From: Verrucomicrobiota bacterium
Lineage (GTDB): Bacteria > Verrucomicrobiota > Verrucomicrobiia > Opitutales > Opitutaceae
Length of the DNA: 31,548 nt
NCBI GenBank assembly: GCA_023426435.1
Contig: JAFAAS010000009.1
Location: 1 to 31,548, forward strand
Direction of reading: 5' to 3'
Shown: piece after piece, positions 6,925 through 15,828 of the stretch
Layout of the letters: each line of letters starts with the position of its first letter
How positions within the stretch are numbered: the first letter of the stretch is position 1
Made by a program: the position numbers and the translations under genes
The notes under the pieces: model-generated
Databases searched by the model: none
The model's input: only the letters and a program-made list of their open reading frames with translations
What the model was told of the DNA's origin: nothing

Positions 6925-8904
6925 ATGAAGCGTCCAGCTCTTCGTTCGTGGATGCGCGTGCCGTTGGCGCCGCTGTTGTGTTTTGGCGCGGCTTGGTTGC
7001 TCGCGGATTGGACGATCGTGCGCCGGCTGGAGTGGCGCTCGCTGGACTGGCGAACGGTTTTTCGCGTGCGTTATCAACCGCCGCCCGATCCGCGGATTTC
7101 CATCATTCTTTATGAGGATACGACGGAGGCGGACCTCGCGCCCTGGCCGCCGGACCGGGGCGTGCATGGGGATATGATCAAGTTTCTGACCCTCGCGGGG
7201 CCGAAAGTCATCGCGTGGGACGTGATCCTCGATGCGACGCGCGAAGGCGACGGAGACGAAGCGATGGGGGCGGCGGCGGCGATGGCGGCGCGGGCGGGGA
7301 CTCGCGTGATCACCGGAGCGGTCAGCGATCCGTATCCCGTGGAAGGAGACGCGGCGGGACGGGGATTGACGCGGGCGCTGTCGAAGGTTCGCGGGGATCG
7401 GGCCGGGTTGGTGGGAGATACGCACGCGCTGCTGCCGTTTCCGGCGCTGCGGGCGACGAGCTGGTATGGTTTTGTGGATACGCCGCCTGGCGGCGATGGC
7501 GTGCGGCGGGAGATTCCACTGGTGGTGCGAGTGGGGGACGAAGTTTATCCCTCGCTGGCGCTGCAGACCTTGATGGCGTTTTTCGACGTGGAGCCGGACG
7601 GCGTGCGGGTGGAGCTCGGCGATGCGGTGTATCTGCCCACGGCGGTGCGCGGTGAGTTGCGACTGCCGGTGGATGCGGCGGGGAGGTTTCTGCTGAATTA
7701 TCGCTACGATCAGGCGAAAGTGGGCCTGGATTTTGCGGCGATGAATTACGTGGAGGCGCTGTTCAAACTGAACGAACGTTTCGTGCAAGGAACGGGCGAG
7801 CCGGAGATGCCGGCGCTGGCGGGCGGGATTGTTTTCATCGGGCAAAGTGTCGTCGGGAAAGCCGATGCAGGTCCGACGCAGCGAAGCCCGCTGTCGCCGC
7901 TGGTGCTCGTGCATACCAACCTCGTGAACAATGTGCTCGCGAACGATCTGGCGCGGCGGGCGCCGCCGGGGGCGGTGTGGTTGGGCGGGGTGGTGTGGGG
8001 CTATGTGGGGTTGGCGATCGGGCTGCGCCGATCGGTGTGGGCGATGGCGGTCTTTGGGGTGGCGAGCGCGACCTGCTATGTCGCGGCGTGTTTCGGGGCG
8101 TGGGTGCAGTGGAGCCTATGGTTGCCGTTGTGGTGGCCGGTGCTGGGGTTTGGAGCGTTGCAGTTTGTGGTGATCGGCGGACGTGTGCGGCGGGAGCAGC
8201 GGGCGCGCGAGCAGGTGAAGAAGATGTTCGGCGCGTATTTGTCGCCGGAGCTGTTGGCGAAGATGATGAAGGACGGGCGGAGTATCGCGGCGGTTAGCAG
8301 CGAGCGACGACCGGTGACGGTTTTGTTTTCGGATCTGCGCGACTTCACGAGCCTGACGGAGCGAATGGGGGATGAGGAGTTGGTGGCGCAGTTGAACGAG
8401 TATCTCGCGGCGATGGTGGAGTGCATCCACCGGGAAGGTGGAACGCTGCACAAGTTTATCGGCGACGCGGTCATGGCGGTGTGGGGCGACCTGGAGAGCG
8501 AGGGGATCGAAAACGATGCGCGACGGGCAGCTCGGGCGGCGCTGGCGATGCAGCGCACGTTACGAGGGTTGAATGAGAGGTGGCGTGCCGTGGGGAAGCC
8601 CGAGCTTCGGATGGGGATCGGGCTGAATCACGGGGTCGTATTGATCGGAAATATCGGTTCGCCGCGGCGAATGGAATTTTCCGCGATTGGCGATGCGGTG
8701 AATTTGGCGTCCCGGCTGGAGAGCTTGAACAAGGAGCAGGGGACCGAAGTGCTGGTGGGAGAAACGCTGCGACGGTTGCTAGGAGAACGGTTCGAGACGC
8801 GGGCGTGCGGGGCGCTGCAGGTAAAAGGGAAAGCGGCCGCGGTGGAGGTGTTCGAGCTCGTCGAGGAAAAGCGGTTAAGCGAGCAGCCTTTTTGCCCAAA
8901 TTAG
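6925..8904 (+). CDS. CHASE2-domain class III adenylate/guanylate cyclase
   Basis: This 659-aa membrane protein has an N-terminal TM helix (about 14-30). A large extracytoplasmic CHASE2 sensor follows (about 35-340, including ISIILYEDTTEADLAPWP, PKVIAWDVILD, GGIVFIGQSVVGKAD), then three TM helices (about 348-420) and a cytoplasmic class III cyclase domain. Catalytic residues are present: metal-binding Asp470 (LFSDLRDFT) and Asp514 (KFIGDAVMAVWG), substrate Lys510, and Asn593/Arg597 in DAVNLASRLE. A Ser occupies the purine-selecting position before IGD, which favours ATP but is not proof. ATG 6925 was chosen over TTG 6892 because it begins just before the TM segment. The FecR-domain protein follows 72 nt later. 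It should couple an external signal to cAMP production; no cAMP receptor lies in the window. Confidence 0.93.
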   Translation: MKRPALRSWMRVPLAPLLCFGAAWLLADWTIVRRLEWRSLDWRTVFRVRYQPPPDPRISIILYEDTTEADLAPWPPDRGVHGDMIKFLTLAGPKVIAWDVILDATREGDGDEAMGAAAAMAARAGTRVITGAVSDPYPVEGDAAGRGLTRALSKVRGDRAGLVGDTHALLPFPALRATSWYGFVDTPPGGDGVRREIPLVVRVGDEVYPSLALQTLMAFFDVEPDGVRVELGDAVYLPTAVRGELRLPVDAAGRFLLNYRYDQAKVGLDFAAMNYVEALFKLNERFVQGTGEPEMPALAGGIVFIGQSVVGKADAGPTQRSPLSPLVLVHTNLVNNVLANDLARRAPPGAVWLGGVVWGYVGLAIGLRRSVWAMAVFGVASATCYVAACFGAWVQWSLWLPLWWPVLGFGALQFVVIGGRVRREQRAREQVKKMFGAYLSPELLAKMMKDGRSIAAVSSERRPVTVLFSDLRDFTSLTERMGDEELVAQLNEYLAAMVECIHREGGTLHKFIGDAVMAVWGDLESEGIENDARRAARAALAMQRTLRGLNERWRAVGKPELRMGIGLNHGVVLIGNIGSPRRMEFSAIGDAVNLASRLESLNKEQGTEVLVGETLRRLLGERFETRACGALQVKGKAAAVEVFELVEEKRLSEQPFCPN

Positions 8905-8926
8905 GCGTTGCCATGGTGTGGCTGCA

Positions 8927-8962
8927 GGGGATATTCCCCGCCATCCCTCAGGGAAAATCCCT
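8927..8962 (+). promoter_or_regulatory. Pair of 13-bp dyads upstream of the secreted FecR-domain gene
   Basis: GGGGATATTCCCC (8927-8939) and AGGGAAAATCCCT (8950-8962) lie in the 72-nt gap between the cyclase and FecR-domain genes. Their centres are 23 bp apart, about two helical turns. Each has GGG...CCC arms around an AT-rich core. They could form an operator or short RNA hairpins; no T-tract follows, so a terminator is unlikely. Confidence 0.3.
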
Positions 8963-8976
8963 CTACACACCAGCTC

Positions 8977-10272
8977 ATGAAATCGTTCAAGAAACTGCAG
9001 TTTTTTACGTTCCTCTGCCTGTTCGCAGGGGGGCTCGCGGTGCCGCTCAGTGCCCACGAGGCGAAGGCAGTGAAGGTCACTGGTTCGGTTCAGGTGCAAC
9101 TGCCTGGATCGACCTCGGCCCAGCCGCTTACGGGTGGCATGGCTATTCCGGAAGGGGCGTTGGTGACGACGGCGGCGGATGGGCAGGTGTATTTGGAGGC
9201 TCTTCCGGGGGTCGTTGCGACGATCGAACCGAATTCCACGGTGCTCGTGGAGAAGCTTGAGATCACGAAAGCCGGCAACCAAGTGACGAGCCAGGAGGCG
9301 CTGCTCGACCTCAAGAAAGGCAATGTCATCTCGACGCTGGATCCGACGAAGAAGGCGATCAACCGCTATGGTGTGCGCACGCCCAAAGGTGTGGCGGCAG
9401 CCCGGGGCACGGTCTATGGCGTGTCGGTCAACGTCAGCGGAACGACGGTCGCGACGCTGAGCGGCCTGGTGACGATCAATCTCGGTAATGGAGTGACGGT
9501 CGACATCCCGGTGGGGATGGCTGTGGCCGGCGATTCCGACACGGCATCAACCATTGCTGCGGCGATCGCGGATTCAGGACAAACCGGGCTTTCCGTGGAG
9601 CAGTTGTTGCAGGAGGCCGTGCAAGCGGTAGCGGACAATGTCGCAGCCAATACCAGTGCTGCAGGTGGATCGGATACGGCGACGGCGGTCTTGGCGGCGG
9701 TGGTGAATGCGGCTGCATCCGCGGCTCCGGCGCGAGCGGCGGAGTTTGCTCAGACGGCGGTGGCAGCGGCTTCGTCCAGCACCTCGGCAACGGGCGGTAA
9801 CACGGCGGCGGTAGCGGCGATCACCGAAGCTGCAGTCCGGGCGAATCCGGGAGCGGCAACCAACATCAGCCAAGCAGCGGCTAATGCGGTGGTGCAAACG
9901 AAGGTTGCTGAGGCTGTTGCTGCGGCCACGGCAAGCGGTCAAGATGCAACCGCGGCTGCTACAGCAGGCGCGAACGCGGCGAGCCAAGCTTTGCAGGCTA
10001 TTGCCCAAGCAGCGCTCGCGGGGAGTAATGCCTCTGCAGATTCGGCTGTAGCGCAATCGATCATTAACTCGGTCAATTCGGGTTCCCAGCAAGGTATGGC
10101 GCAAGCGGTCCAACAGCAGCAGGTCGTCGTGAACACGCCCGCGCCAACGATTGTGCAAGTAACGCCTCCGCCCGCGTCACCCACGCCAGGAGAGGCTCCT
10201 TCGACTCCAATTGTAACGCCTCCGACGGATCCGGTCCTTCCGCCGGTGAGCCCGAGTGGGTCGGGTCTGTGA
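8977..10272 (+). CDS. Secreted FecR-domain protein with Ala-rich repeats and Pro-rich tail
   Basis: This 431-aa protein has a signal peptide (MKSFKKLQFFTFLCLFAGG to AHEA). A FecR domain follows (about 29-185: VTGSVQVQL, IPEGALVTTAADGQVYLEA, VRTPKGVAAARGTVYGVSV, TLSGLVTINLG). Next come about 200 residues rich in Ala/Ser/Thr/Gln/Asn with weak repeats of about 41 aa, and a Pro-rich C terminus (PPPASPTPGEAP, PTDPVLPPVSP). Unlike the FecR at 4591-5625 it has no cytoplasmic N-terminal domain or internal TM helix, so it is not an anti-sigma factor. It is probably exported as a surface or periplasmic protein. FecR-domain proteins are often encoded beside CHASE2 cyclases, so a ligand or accessory role for the cyclase is plausible. 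ATG 8977 is chosen for its signal peptide; no Shine-Dalgarno is evident. Confidence 0.85.
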   Translation: MKSFKKLQFFTFLCLFAGGLAVPLSAHEAKAVKVTGSVQVQLPGSTSAQPLTGGMAIPEGALVTTAADGQVYLEALPGVVATIEPNSTVLVEKLEITKAGNQVTSQEALLDLKKGNVISTLDPTKKAINRYGVRTPKGVAAARGTVYGVSVNVSGTTVATLSGLVTINLGNGVTVDIPVGMAVAGDSDTASTIAAAIADSGQTGLSVEQLLQEAVQAVADNVAANTSAAGGSDTATAVLAAVVNAAASAAPARAAEFAQTAVAAASSSTSATGGNTAAVAAITEAAVRANPGAATNISQAAANAVVQTKVAEAVAAATASGQDATAAATAGANAASQALQAIAQAALAGSNASADSAVAQSIINSVNSGSQQGMAQAVQQQQVVVNTPAPTIVQVTPPPASPTPGEAPSTPIVTPPTDPVLPPVSPSGSGL

Positions 10273-10288
10273 GGTGTTGAAAACTTCG

Positions 10289-10317
10289 AGCGCCGCTTTC
10301 GAGCGGCGCTTTTTTTT
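10289..10317 (+). terminator. Intrinsic terminator with ttcg tetraloop
   Basis: The stem AGCGCCGCT/AGCGGCGCT (9 bp) with loop ttcg is followed directly by a run of T, 16 nt after the FecR-domain gene stop. It ends the lysozyme-like/cyclase/FecR unit. The opposing HAD gene ends at 10346, but no T-run lies on that side of the hairpin. Confidence 0.95.
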
Positions 10318-10345
10318 GGGCCCAGACGATGGGAGATCGCGTGGG

Positions 10346-11377
10346 TTAGGTTTCGTCGAGGAAGGACTGCTGCTTGGGGAGCTTGGCGATCCGGCGGGCG
10401 GCGAGCTCTTCGGCGGTGGCATTGAGGTGGCGGGGGGGCTTCGAAGCCTTCAATGCCACGGCGGCTTCGCGGTCGGCGACGATGCGGTCGCAGATTTGGT
10501 GAATGTGCATGCGCAGCCATTGTGACGTGCTGCTTTTCTCCGTGTAATCGGCGGGACCATAACCGTGAATGCGGCCGGATTGGAGCAGGCGGTCGTTTTG
10601 CGCGAACTCTTCCGATTTGTCCGGATTGTAAACGGCGTAGGCTTTGCCGCCGCCGGATTTTACGACGGAGAAGCTGGGGACATCGCTCGGACCGTCGGCG
10701 ATGTAGATCATGTTCTGAAAAGGGATGCGCCGGTCTTCGGCGGCCATCTTCGAGTTTACCTCGATGGCGGGGTTCTTGTTGGTGCCCTTGTTGATTTCGA
10801 AGATCGCGCGCGTCTTGGTGGTGTTATCGATGACCATGCCGATTTGTGCGATGGCGGCGGTGTCTTCGATGGGCAGCTCCTTTTGTTTGAGGAAGCCGGG
10901 TTGAAGAGGGTTTTCGATGAATTCGCACGCCCAGACGCCGTCGACGTGCGGGGCGATGGCGCTGCCTCGGATCATTGGAGCGATGCCCGTGCTCACAATG
11001 TAGTGCTCGAGAGCGATGTCGTGTTTCTCGTATTCAGGCTTTTCGCGGGCGAATCTCTTGGCGCGCCCGAAGAAGTCCGGCAATCCGGGGTAGAACTCGA
11101 TTTCCTGTCCGCAGTCGCGGAGGATCTTGTTGTTCAGTCCGGCCATGGGGCCGGCGAGAACATAAGTGAGCAGGTGATTCAGATAACTGATTTCCGGCGA
11201 GAGGTGATAGCCGCGGCGGCGGTAGTGCTCGGCGAGTTTGTTGGTCTCCTCCCAGAAGTTGGTTTCGTCGATCGCGTAACGACGAAAGAGCGGCGACTGC
11301 ATGTATTCGGGGATAAGAGTCTTGTCGAAGTCCCAAATGCAGGCGATGGTGTTCTGAGTGAAAAGCGTGGTGGCCAT
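10346..11377 (-). CDS. HAD-superfamily hydrolase
   Basis: This 343-aa soluble protein has the HAD catalytic motifs. Motif I is WDFDKTLIP, with nucleophile Asp16 and acid/base Asp18. A motif II-like Ser occurs in VSTGIAPMIRGS (about residue 129), and the motif IV acidic cluster is IADGPSDVPSF (Asp228, Asp232). A long cap region separates motifs I and II (about residues 25-110). The pattern predicts a Mg-dependent phosphohydrolase, but the substrate cannot be assigned. The start is ATG 11377; an upstream in-frame GTG (11392) would add five residues and neither has a good Shine-Dalgarno. It is divergently transcribed from prfA across 112 bp. Confidence 0.85.
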   Translation of the reverse strand: MATTLFTQNTIACIWDFDKTLIPEYMQSPLFRRYAIDETNFWEETNKLAEHYRRRGYHLSPEISYLNHLLTYVLAGPMAGLNNKILRDCGQEIEFYPGLPDFFGRAKRFAREKPEYEKHDIALEHYIVSTGIAPMIRGSAIAPHVDGVWACEFIENPLQPGFLKQKELPIEDTAAIAQIGMVIDNTTKTRAIFEINKGTNKNPAIEVNSKMAAEDRRIPFQNMIYIADGPSDVPSFSVVKSGGGKAYAVYNPDKSEEFAQNDRLLQSGRIHGYGPADYTEKSSTSQWLRMHIHQICDRIVADREAAVALKASKPPRHLNATAEELAARRIAKLPKQQSFLDET

Positions 11378-11489
11378 TGCTGATCGGCACAATTAGGCGA
11401 GTCTTCGCCAGGCGCTCGATTGCCGTCAGCCAAGCTGCAGGCCGCGGTGCGCGCAATTCGCAAATGCCCCCGCAGCTTCGCTGCACTTC

Positions 11490-12617
11490 ATGGACGAACT
11501 TCCCGACATTGCTCCCTTCCAACGGCGACTCGAAGAGCTCGACGCGCAGATGGCCGAGCCTTCTTTTTATGCGAATCCGCGTCGAGCGGCAGAGATCTCA
11601 CGGGAGCAGCAGCGATTGCAGCAACTGGTGGAGAATCATCGTGAACACGCGCGTCTCGCGCGCGATGTGGAGGAGGCGCGAGCGCTGAGCCGGGAAGCGG
11701 CGGCGGACCCGGAATTGCGCGAGCTGGCGCAAGCGGAGTTGCCGGAGTTGGAGCAGAAGCTCGAGGCCCGGCGGCAAACGGTGTTGTTGGAGATGATCCC
11801 GCCGGAGCCCACGGATTCGCGCAACACGGTCATGGAAATCCGCGCGGGCACGGGAGGGGACGAGGCGAGTCTTTTTGCGGCGGAGCTTTTTCGGATGTAT
11901 TCACGTTACGCGGACGGGCACGGATGGAAGATCCAGCCGATGAGCAGCAGCACGTCCGATCGCGGCGGATACAAGGAAGTCATTTTCCTGATCACCGGGT
12001 CGGATGTTTATAAACAGCTGAAGTTCGAGAGCGGCGTGCATCGGGTGCAACGGATCCCGGTGACGGAAGCCAATGGCCGGATCCACACTTCGACCGTGAC
12101 GGTGGCGGTGCTGCCGGAAGCCGAGGAAGTGGATGTGGAGATCGATCCTCAGGATCTTGAAATCACGGTCACGCGCGCGAGCGGGCCGGGAGGGCAAGGC
12201 GTGAACACGACCGATTCGGCGGTGCAGATCGTGCACAAGCCGACGGGTTTGATCGTGACGTGCGCGGATGAGCGCTCGCAGATCAAGAACAAGGCGCGCG
12301 CGATGACGGTGCTGCGGTCGCGACTGCTCAAGCAGCGGGAGGATGAGGAACGAGCGAAATATGCGGCGACGCGACGAAGTCAGATTGGCTCGGGCGATCG
12401 GAGCGAACGGATCCGCACCTACAACTTTCCGCAGAATCGCGTGACGGATCATCGCATCGGTCTGACGCTCTATAATCTGCCTCAAGTGATGGAAGGAGCG
12501 ATCGAGGAGATCGTGTCCGCGCTCCAGAAAGCAGATTATGAGGAGAAGCTGGCGGCGTTGACGGGATTAGTCCTGCCGGGTGCGGCGGGTCAGGCGAGGC
12601 GCGCCGACGACGAATGA
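11490..12617 (+). CDS. prfA: Peptide chain release factor 1
   Basis: This 375-aa class I release factor reads UAA/UAG and triggers peptide release at the ribosome. The stop-codon recognition tripeptide PxT is present as PVT (190-192), within VQRIPVTEANGRIHTS, and marks RF1 rather than RF2. The catalytic GGQ (234-236) is in RASGPGGQGVNTTDSAV. The acidic coiled-coil N-terminal domain and the GTGGDEASLFA segment match the family, and the length is close to the roughly 360-aa norm. The start is the ATG at 11490, without an obvious Shine-Dalgarno. prmC follows after one base, the classic prfA-prmC arrangement. Confidence 0.98.
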   Translation: MDELPDIAPFQRRLEELDAQMAEPSFYANPRRAAEISREQQRLQQLVENHREHARLARDVEEARALSREAAADPELRELAQAELPELEQKLEARRQTVLLEMIPPEPTDSRNTVMEIRAGTGGDEASLFAAELFRMYSRYADGHGWKIQPMSSSTSDRGGYKEVIFLITGSDVYKQLKFESGVHRVQRIPVTEANGRIHTSTVTVAVLPEAEEVDVEIDPQDLEITVTRASGPGGQGVNTTDSAVQIVHKPTGLIVTCADERSQIKNKARAMTVLRSRLLKQREDEERAKYAATRRSQIGSGDRSERIRTYNFPQNRVTDHRIGLTLYNLPQVMEGAIEEIVSALQKADYEEKLAALTGLVLPGAAGQARRADDE

Positions 12618-12618
12618 T

Positions 12619-13473
12619 ATGCTGACGGTCCTCGAGATCATCAAGCGAACGACCGATTTCCTGGCAGCGAAAGGGATAGAGCATCCGCGCTTGAACGCGG
12701 AATTGTTGATCGGTCACGGTTTGGGGCTGAAGCGGATGCAGCTTTATCTCCAGTTCGAGCGACCGCTGACGGAGCAGGAGTTGGAAAAGATACGACCGGT
12801 GGTGCGCCGGCGCGGGTTGCGAGAGCCGCTGCAATACATCGTGGGCGAGACGGAGTTCTGCGGGCTCTCGTTGAAGGTCGATCGGAGGGCTCTCATCCCG
12901 AGACCCGAGACGGAATATCTGGTCGAGCTCATCGCCGCGCGGCGGTCGACGCCGCCCTCGCGTATCCTGGATTTGGGGACGGGAACGGGAGCGCTGGCGC
13001 TGGCGCTGGCGAATATTTTTGCGGATGCGACGGTGGTGGCGGTGGATTCGAGCGAAGACGCGATCGCGCTGGCGACCGAGAATGTGCGTATCCAGAATTT
13101 GGAGGCGAGAGTCGGGTTGATTTTATCCGACTGGTTCGAGCGGGTGCCGCGCGAAGAGAAGTTCGATCTGATCGTTTCCAATCCGCCTTATTTGACGGCC
13201 GCGGAGACGGCGGAATCGGCACCGGAAGTGAAAGAGTTCGAGCCGGTGAGCGCGCTGACGGGCAAGGGGGAGGAAGGAGCGGGCGATCTTTTGAGGATCA
13301 TCGCGGAAGCGCCGGCGTATCTGGCGGCGAGGGGAATGCTGGCGTTGGAAACGGGCATTGCGCAGCACTCGCTCCTGCTGGAGGCGTGTGGCCGCGCGGG
13401 GTTGGCCGCGGGCGAATCGCTCCAGGATCTGACCAAACGCGATCGATATGTGATCGCGTGGAAAAGTAGCTAA
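12619..13473 (+). CDS. prmC: Release factor glutamine N5-methyltransferase
   Basis: This 284-aa SAM-dependent methyltransferase modifies the Gln of the GGQ motif in release factors. The N-terminal helical domain (about 1-75) is followed by the Rossmann-fold core with motif I LDLGTGTGALALAL (about 117-130) and the amide-binding NPPY (188-191, in VSNPPYLTAAE). The conserved GETEFCGL and ALIPRPETEYLVE segments confirm PrmC rather than another N5-MTase. The ATG at 12619 is separated by a single T from the prfA stop (TGATATG), so the two are translationally coupled and the enzyme is made with its substrate. Confidence 0.97.
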   Translation: MLTVLEIIKRTTDFLAAKGIEHPRLNAELLIGHGLGLKRMQLYLQFERPLTEQELEKIRPVVRRRGLREPLQYIVGETEFCGLSLKVDRRALIPRPETEYLVELIAARRSTPPSRILDLGTGTGALALALANIFADATVVAVDSSEDAIALATENVRIQNLEARVGLILSDWFERVPREEKFDLIVSNPPYLTAAETAESAPEVKEFEPVSALTGKGEEGAGDLLRIIAEAPAYLAARGMLALETGIAQHSLLLEACGRAGLAAGESLQDLTKRDRYVIAWKSS

Positions 13474-13503
13474 GCCGCGGGGCGAGAAGCGCCCGCCATC
13501 GAA

Positions 13504-15735
13504 TCAGCTCTTCGGCTGATTGGCCGCGATGGTGAGAGGCGGTTGGTTGCTCGCCCAATATTGCTGATCGTTCGCCAGGGCGATCGCGTCGCCGAGGACG
13601 CGGAGCGTTTCGCGGAGGTGCACGTCGACCTTGCCGTAAGATTCATCGTCGTCGGTGCTGAGTTCCGCTTCGAGATCCGCTGGTTCATCGTCGGAGGTTT
13701 CAGCGGGCTCTTCCGCGGCGGGTTTGGGGGGCGGCGGCGGACCGAGGCGGAATTCGCGGAAGGGGAAATCCGCCTTCGCGAGGCGCGCTTTTTCCTCGTT
13801 CAGTTCCTTGCGGAAAGCCTCGTCGGCCTCCTTCTGCTGACGGCGAACGTCGAGGTTGAGCGAGACGAGTTTTTGCTCCTGGCGGGTTTTGAACCAGTCG
13901 ACGTTTTTCTTGAGGTAGAGGAATTCGTCGAGGGTTCCTTGGCGGGCAACGCTGGCGTCGCGGAGCGAAGTCAGGAGTTTTTGGTCGAGCGGTTCACCGT
14001 CGAAGAAGCTCGTGGGAATTTCGTCCCAGACGAGCGCGTGCGGAAGGCTGCTTTCGCCGATCGGGAGGAATTCGTCGATGGACGGAAGGACGATGTCGGG
14101 GGTGATGCCCTTCAGCTGAGTGGACGCGCCGTTGGGGAGGTAGTATTTTTGGACGGTGAATTTGGCGGCGCCGCTTTTGTCGGGGGCGCGGGCAAGTTGC
14201 GGGACGATGTTCTTCATCTCGAGGACCGTTTGCACGCTGCCTTTGCCGTGGGTGGAAGTGTCGCCGATCACGACGGCGCGGCCGTAGTTTTGGAGTGCGC
14301 CGGTGACGATTTCCGAGGCTGAAGCGCTAAAACGGTCGACGAGCACGGCGAGCGGACCGGTGTAGGCGACGGCGGGGTCGTTGTCGTTGTCGATTTGGAT
14401 TTCTCCCGCGTAGTTCTTCACCTGCACGACGGGGCCTTGTGGAATGAAGAGGCCGGTGAGTTCGACGGCTTCGGAAAGATAGCCGCCGCCGTTGCGTCGA
14501 AGGTCGAGGACGAGGCCTTTGATGCCGGCCTCCTTCAGTTGCTCGATGAGACGCGCGACGTCCTTGGTGGCCGTGGTTTTTTCGGCTTCGGGATCATCGT
14601 TGTCGGCCGGGCCGTAGAAGGCGGGCAAGGTGATGACGCCGAGAGGGAGGGTGCCGGTGCCTTCGGGATTGGGAACGTCGAAGACGGCGGCGTGGGCGCG
14701 CTTGTCGCTGAGCTTGACCACGTCGCGCGTGATGAGGATTTCCTTGCGCACGGATTCGTCGGGAGCGGCGGCGGGTTTCACGATGAGTTTCACCTGCGAA
14801 CCCTTTTCGCCGCGGATCATTTCGACGACCTTGCGCAGCTTCATGCCAATGACCTCGACGGGTTCGGCGTCGCCCTGACCGACGGCGATGATTTTGTCGT
14901 TCGGCTTGAGTTCGTTGTGTTTGTCGGCCGGTCCGCCGGGGACGATTTCCTTCACGAGGCAGTAATCCTCCTCGATGCCGAGCAGTGCGCCGATGCCGAC
15001 GAGCTGGAGCTTCATCTGGATGCCGAAGTCTTCGAACGTATCCGCGGAAAAATACGTGGAATGCGGATCGTAGATGCGGGCGACGTTGGAAAGGAAGAGC
15101 TCGGCGAGGTCGCTGGTTTCGAGATCGGAAACGTTCTTGAGCATGCGCTCGTAGCGCTTGCGGACGACCTCCCTGGCCTCGGCGATCTCCTTCTTGTTCA
15201 TGAGCTCGGTGATGAGCTCGAACTTGAGACGCTGCCGCCAGAGCGTATCGGCGTCGCTCATGGTCGCGGGCCACTCGGATTTTGTGCGATCGGCGCGGTA
15301 GGATTCGTTAACGGTGAAGTCGAAATCCTTGTTCAGTTCTTCGAAGATCCAATTGATCCGGTCGCGCGTGCGGGATTCGTAAACTTTGAAGATCTCGTAG
15401 GCGGCGTCGATGTTTCCGAGGGCGCTGAGATTCCAGTAGATGTTTCTCCCGTAGAGGTCGTTGAAGGATTTTTTGTCGGTCTCGAGGAAGAACAGTCGTT
15501 GTCCGTCGAGATCGCTCATGTAGTTGGGGATGACCTCGGCGTAGTCGGCGCTGCGGACCGCGTCGCGATTGTAGTGCGCTTGCTCGAGGAGGTTCACCAA
15601 GGTGCGCGCTTCGGTCGACAGGGTGGGGGACGTGACGAACTTGCGGTCGCGAGGAGCGGCAGCGACGGCGATCGACGCCGCGGCCAGGAAGGTGACGACG
15701 AAGAAGCGGCGAAGGGGGGAGAAACGTGAGGTCAT
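13504..15735 (-). CDS. prc: Tail-specific (Prc-type, S41) periplasmic protease
   Basis: This 743-aa protein has a signal peptide (residues 1-27, ending AVAAA). An N-terminal helical region is followed by a PDZ domain (about 235-335, VGIGALLGIEEDYCLVKEI). The S41 catalytic core has the Ser/Lys dyad: Ser472 in VDRFSASASEIVTGAL and Lys498 in THGKGSVQ, spacing 26 against 25 in E. coli Prc. RNGGGYLSEAVELTGLFI is the usual S41 segment. The C-terminal region (about 570-743) is Lys/Glu-rich, as in Prc, with an extra Pro- and acid-rich stretch (PPPPPKPAAEEPAE). It should degrade or process periplasmic proteins from their C termini. It lies 93 nt downstream of the rhomboid gene in the same direction. 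Confidence 0.95.
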   Translation of the reverse strand: MTSRFSPLRRFFVVTFLAAASIAVAAAPRDRKFVTSPTLSTEARTLVNLLEQAHYNRDAVRSADYAEVIPNYMSDLDGQRLFFLETDKKSFNDLYGRNIYWNLSALGNIDAAYEIFKVYESRTRDRINWIFEELNKDFDFTVNESYRADRTKSEWPATMSDADTLWRQRLKFELITELMNKKEIAEAREVVRKRYERMLKNVSDLETSDLAELFLSNVARIYDPHSTYFSADTFEDFGIQMKLQLVGIGALLGIEEDYCLVKEIVPGGPADKHNELKPNDKIIAVGQGDAEPVEVIGMKLRKVVEMIRGEKGSQVKLIVKPAAAPDESVRKEILITRDVVKLSDKRAHAAVFDVPNPEGTGTLPLGVITLPAFYGPADNDDPEAEKTTATKDVARLIEQLKEAGIKGLVLDLRRNGGGYLSEAVELTGLFIPQGPVVQVKNYAGEIQIDNDNDPAVAYTGPLAVLVDRFSASASEIVTGALQNYGRAVVIGDTSTHGKGSVQTVLEMKNIVPQLARAPDKSGAAKFTVQKYYLPNGASTQLKGITPDIVLPSIDEFLPIGESSLPHALVWDEIPTSFFDGEPLDQKLLTSLRDASVARQGTLDEFLYLKKNVDWFKTRQEQKLVSLNLDVRRQQKEADEAFRKELNEEKARLAKADFPFREFRLGPPPPPKPAAEEPAETSDDEPADLEAELSTDDDESYGKVDVHLRETLRVLGDAIALANDQQYWASNQPPLTIAANQPKS

Positions 15736-15828
15736 CTCGAAAAGATTAGATTAAGCAAAGGGGAAGAGGTTTCAGCGCGAAGCAGCCCGGCAAAAAACCG
15801 GCGGGGCGCGCTCGCACCGGATCGTGGA

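Noticed and set aside
8911..8926. Sigma-54-like TGG...GC sequence upstream of the FecR-domain gene
   Set aside because: The GG to GC spacing is 7 nt instead of 10.
15781..15815. GC-rich hairpin between the rhomboid and prc-like genes
   Set aside because: The T/A run lies in the loop, not after the stem, so it is not a standard terminator.
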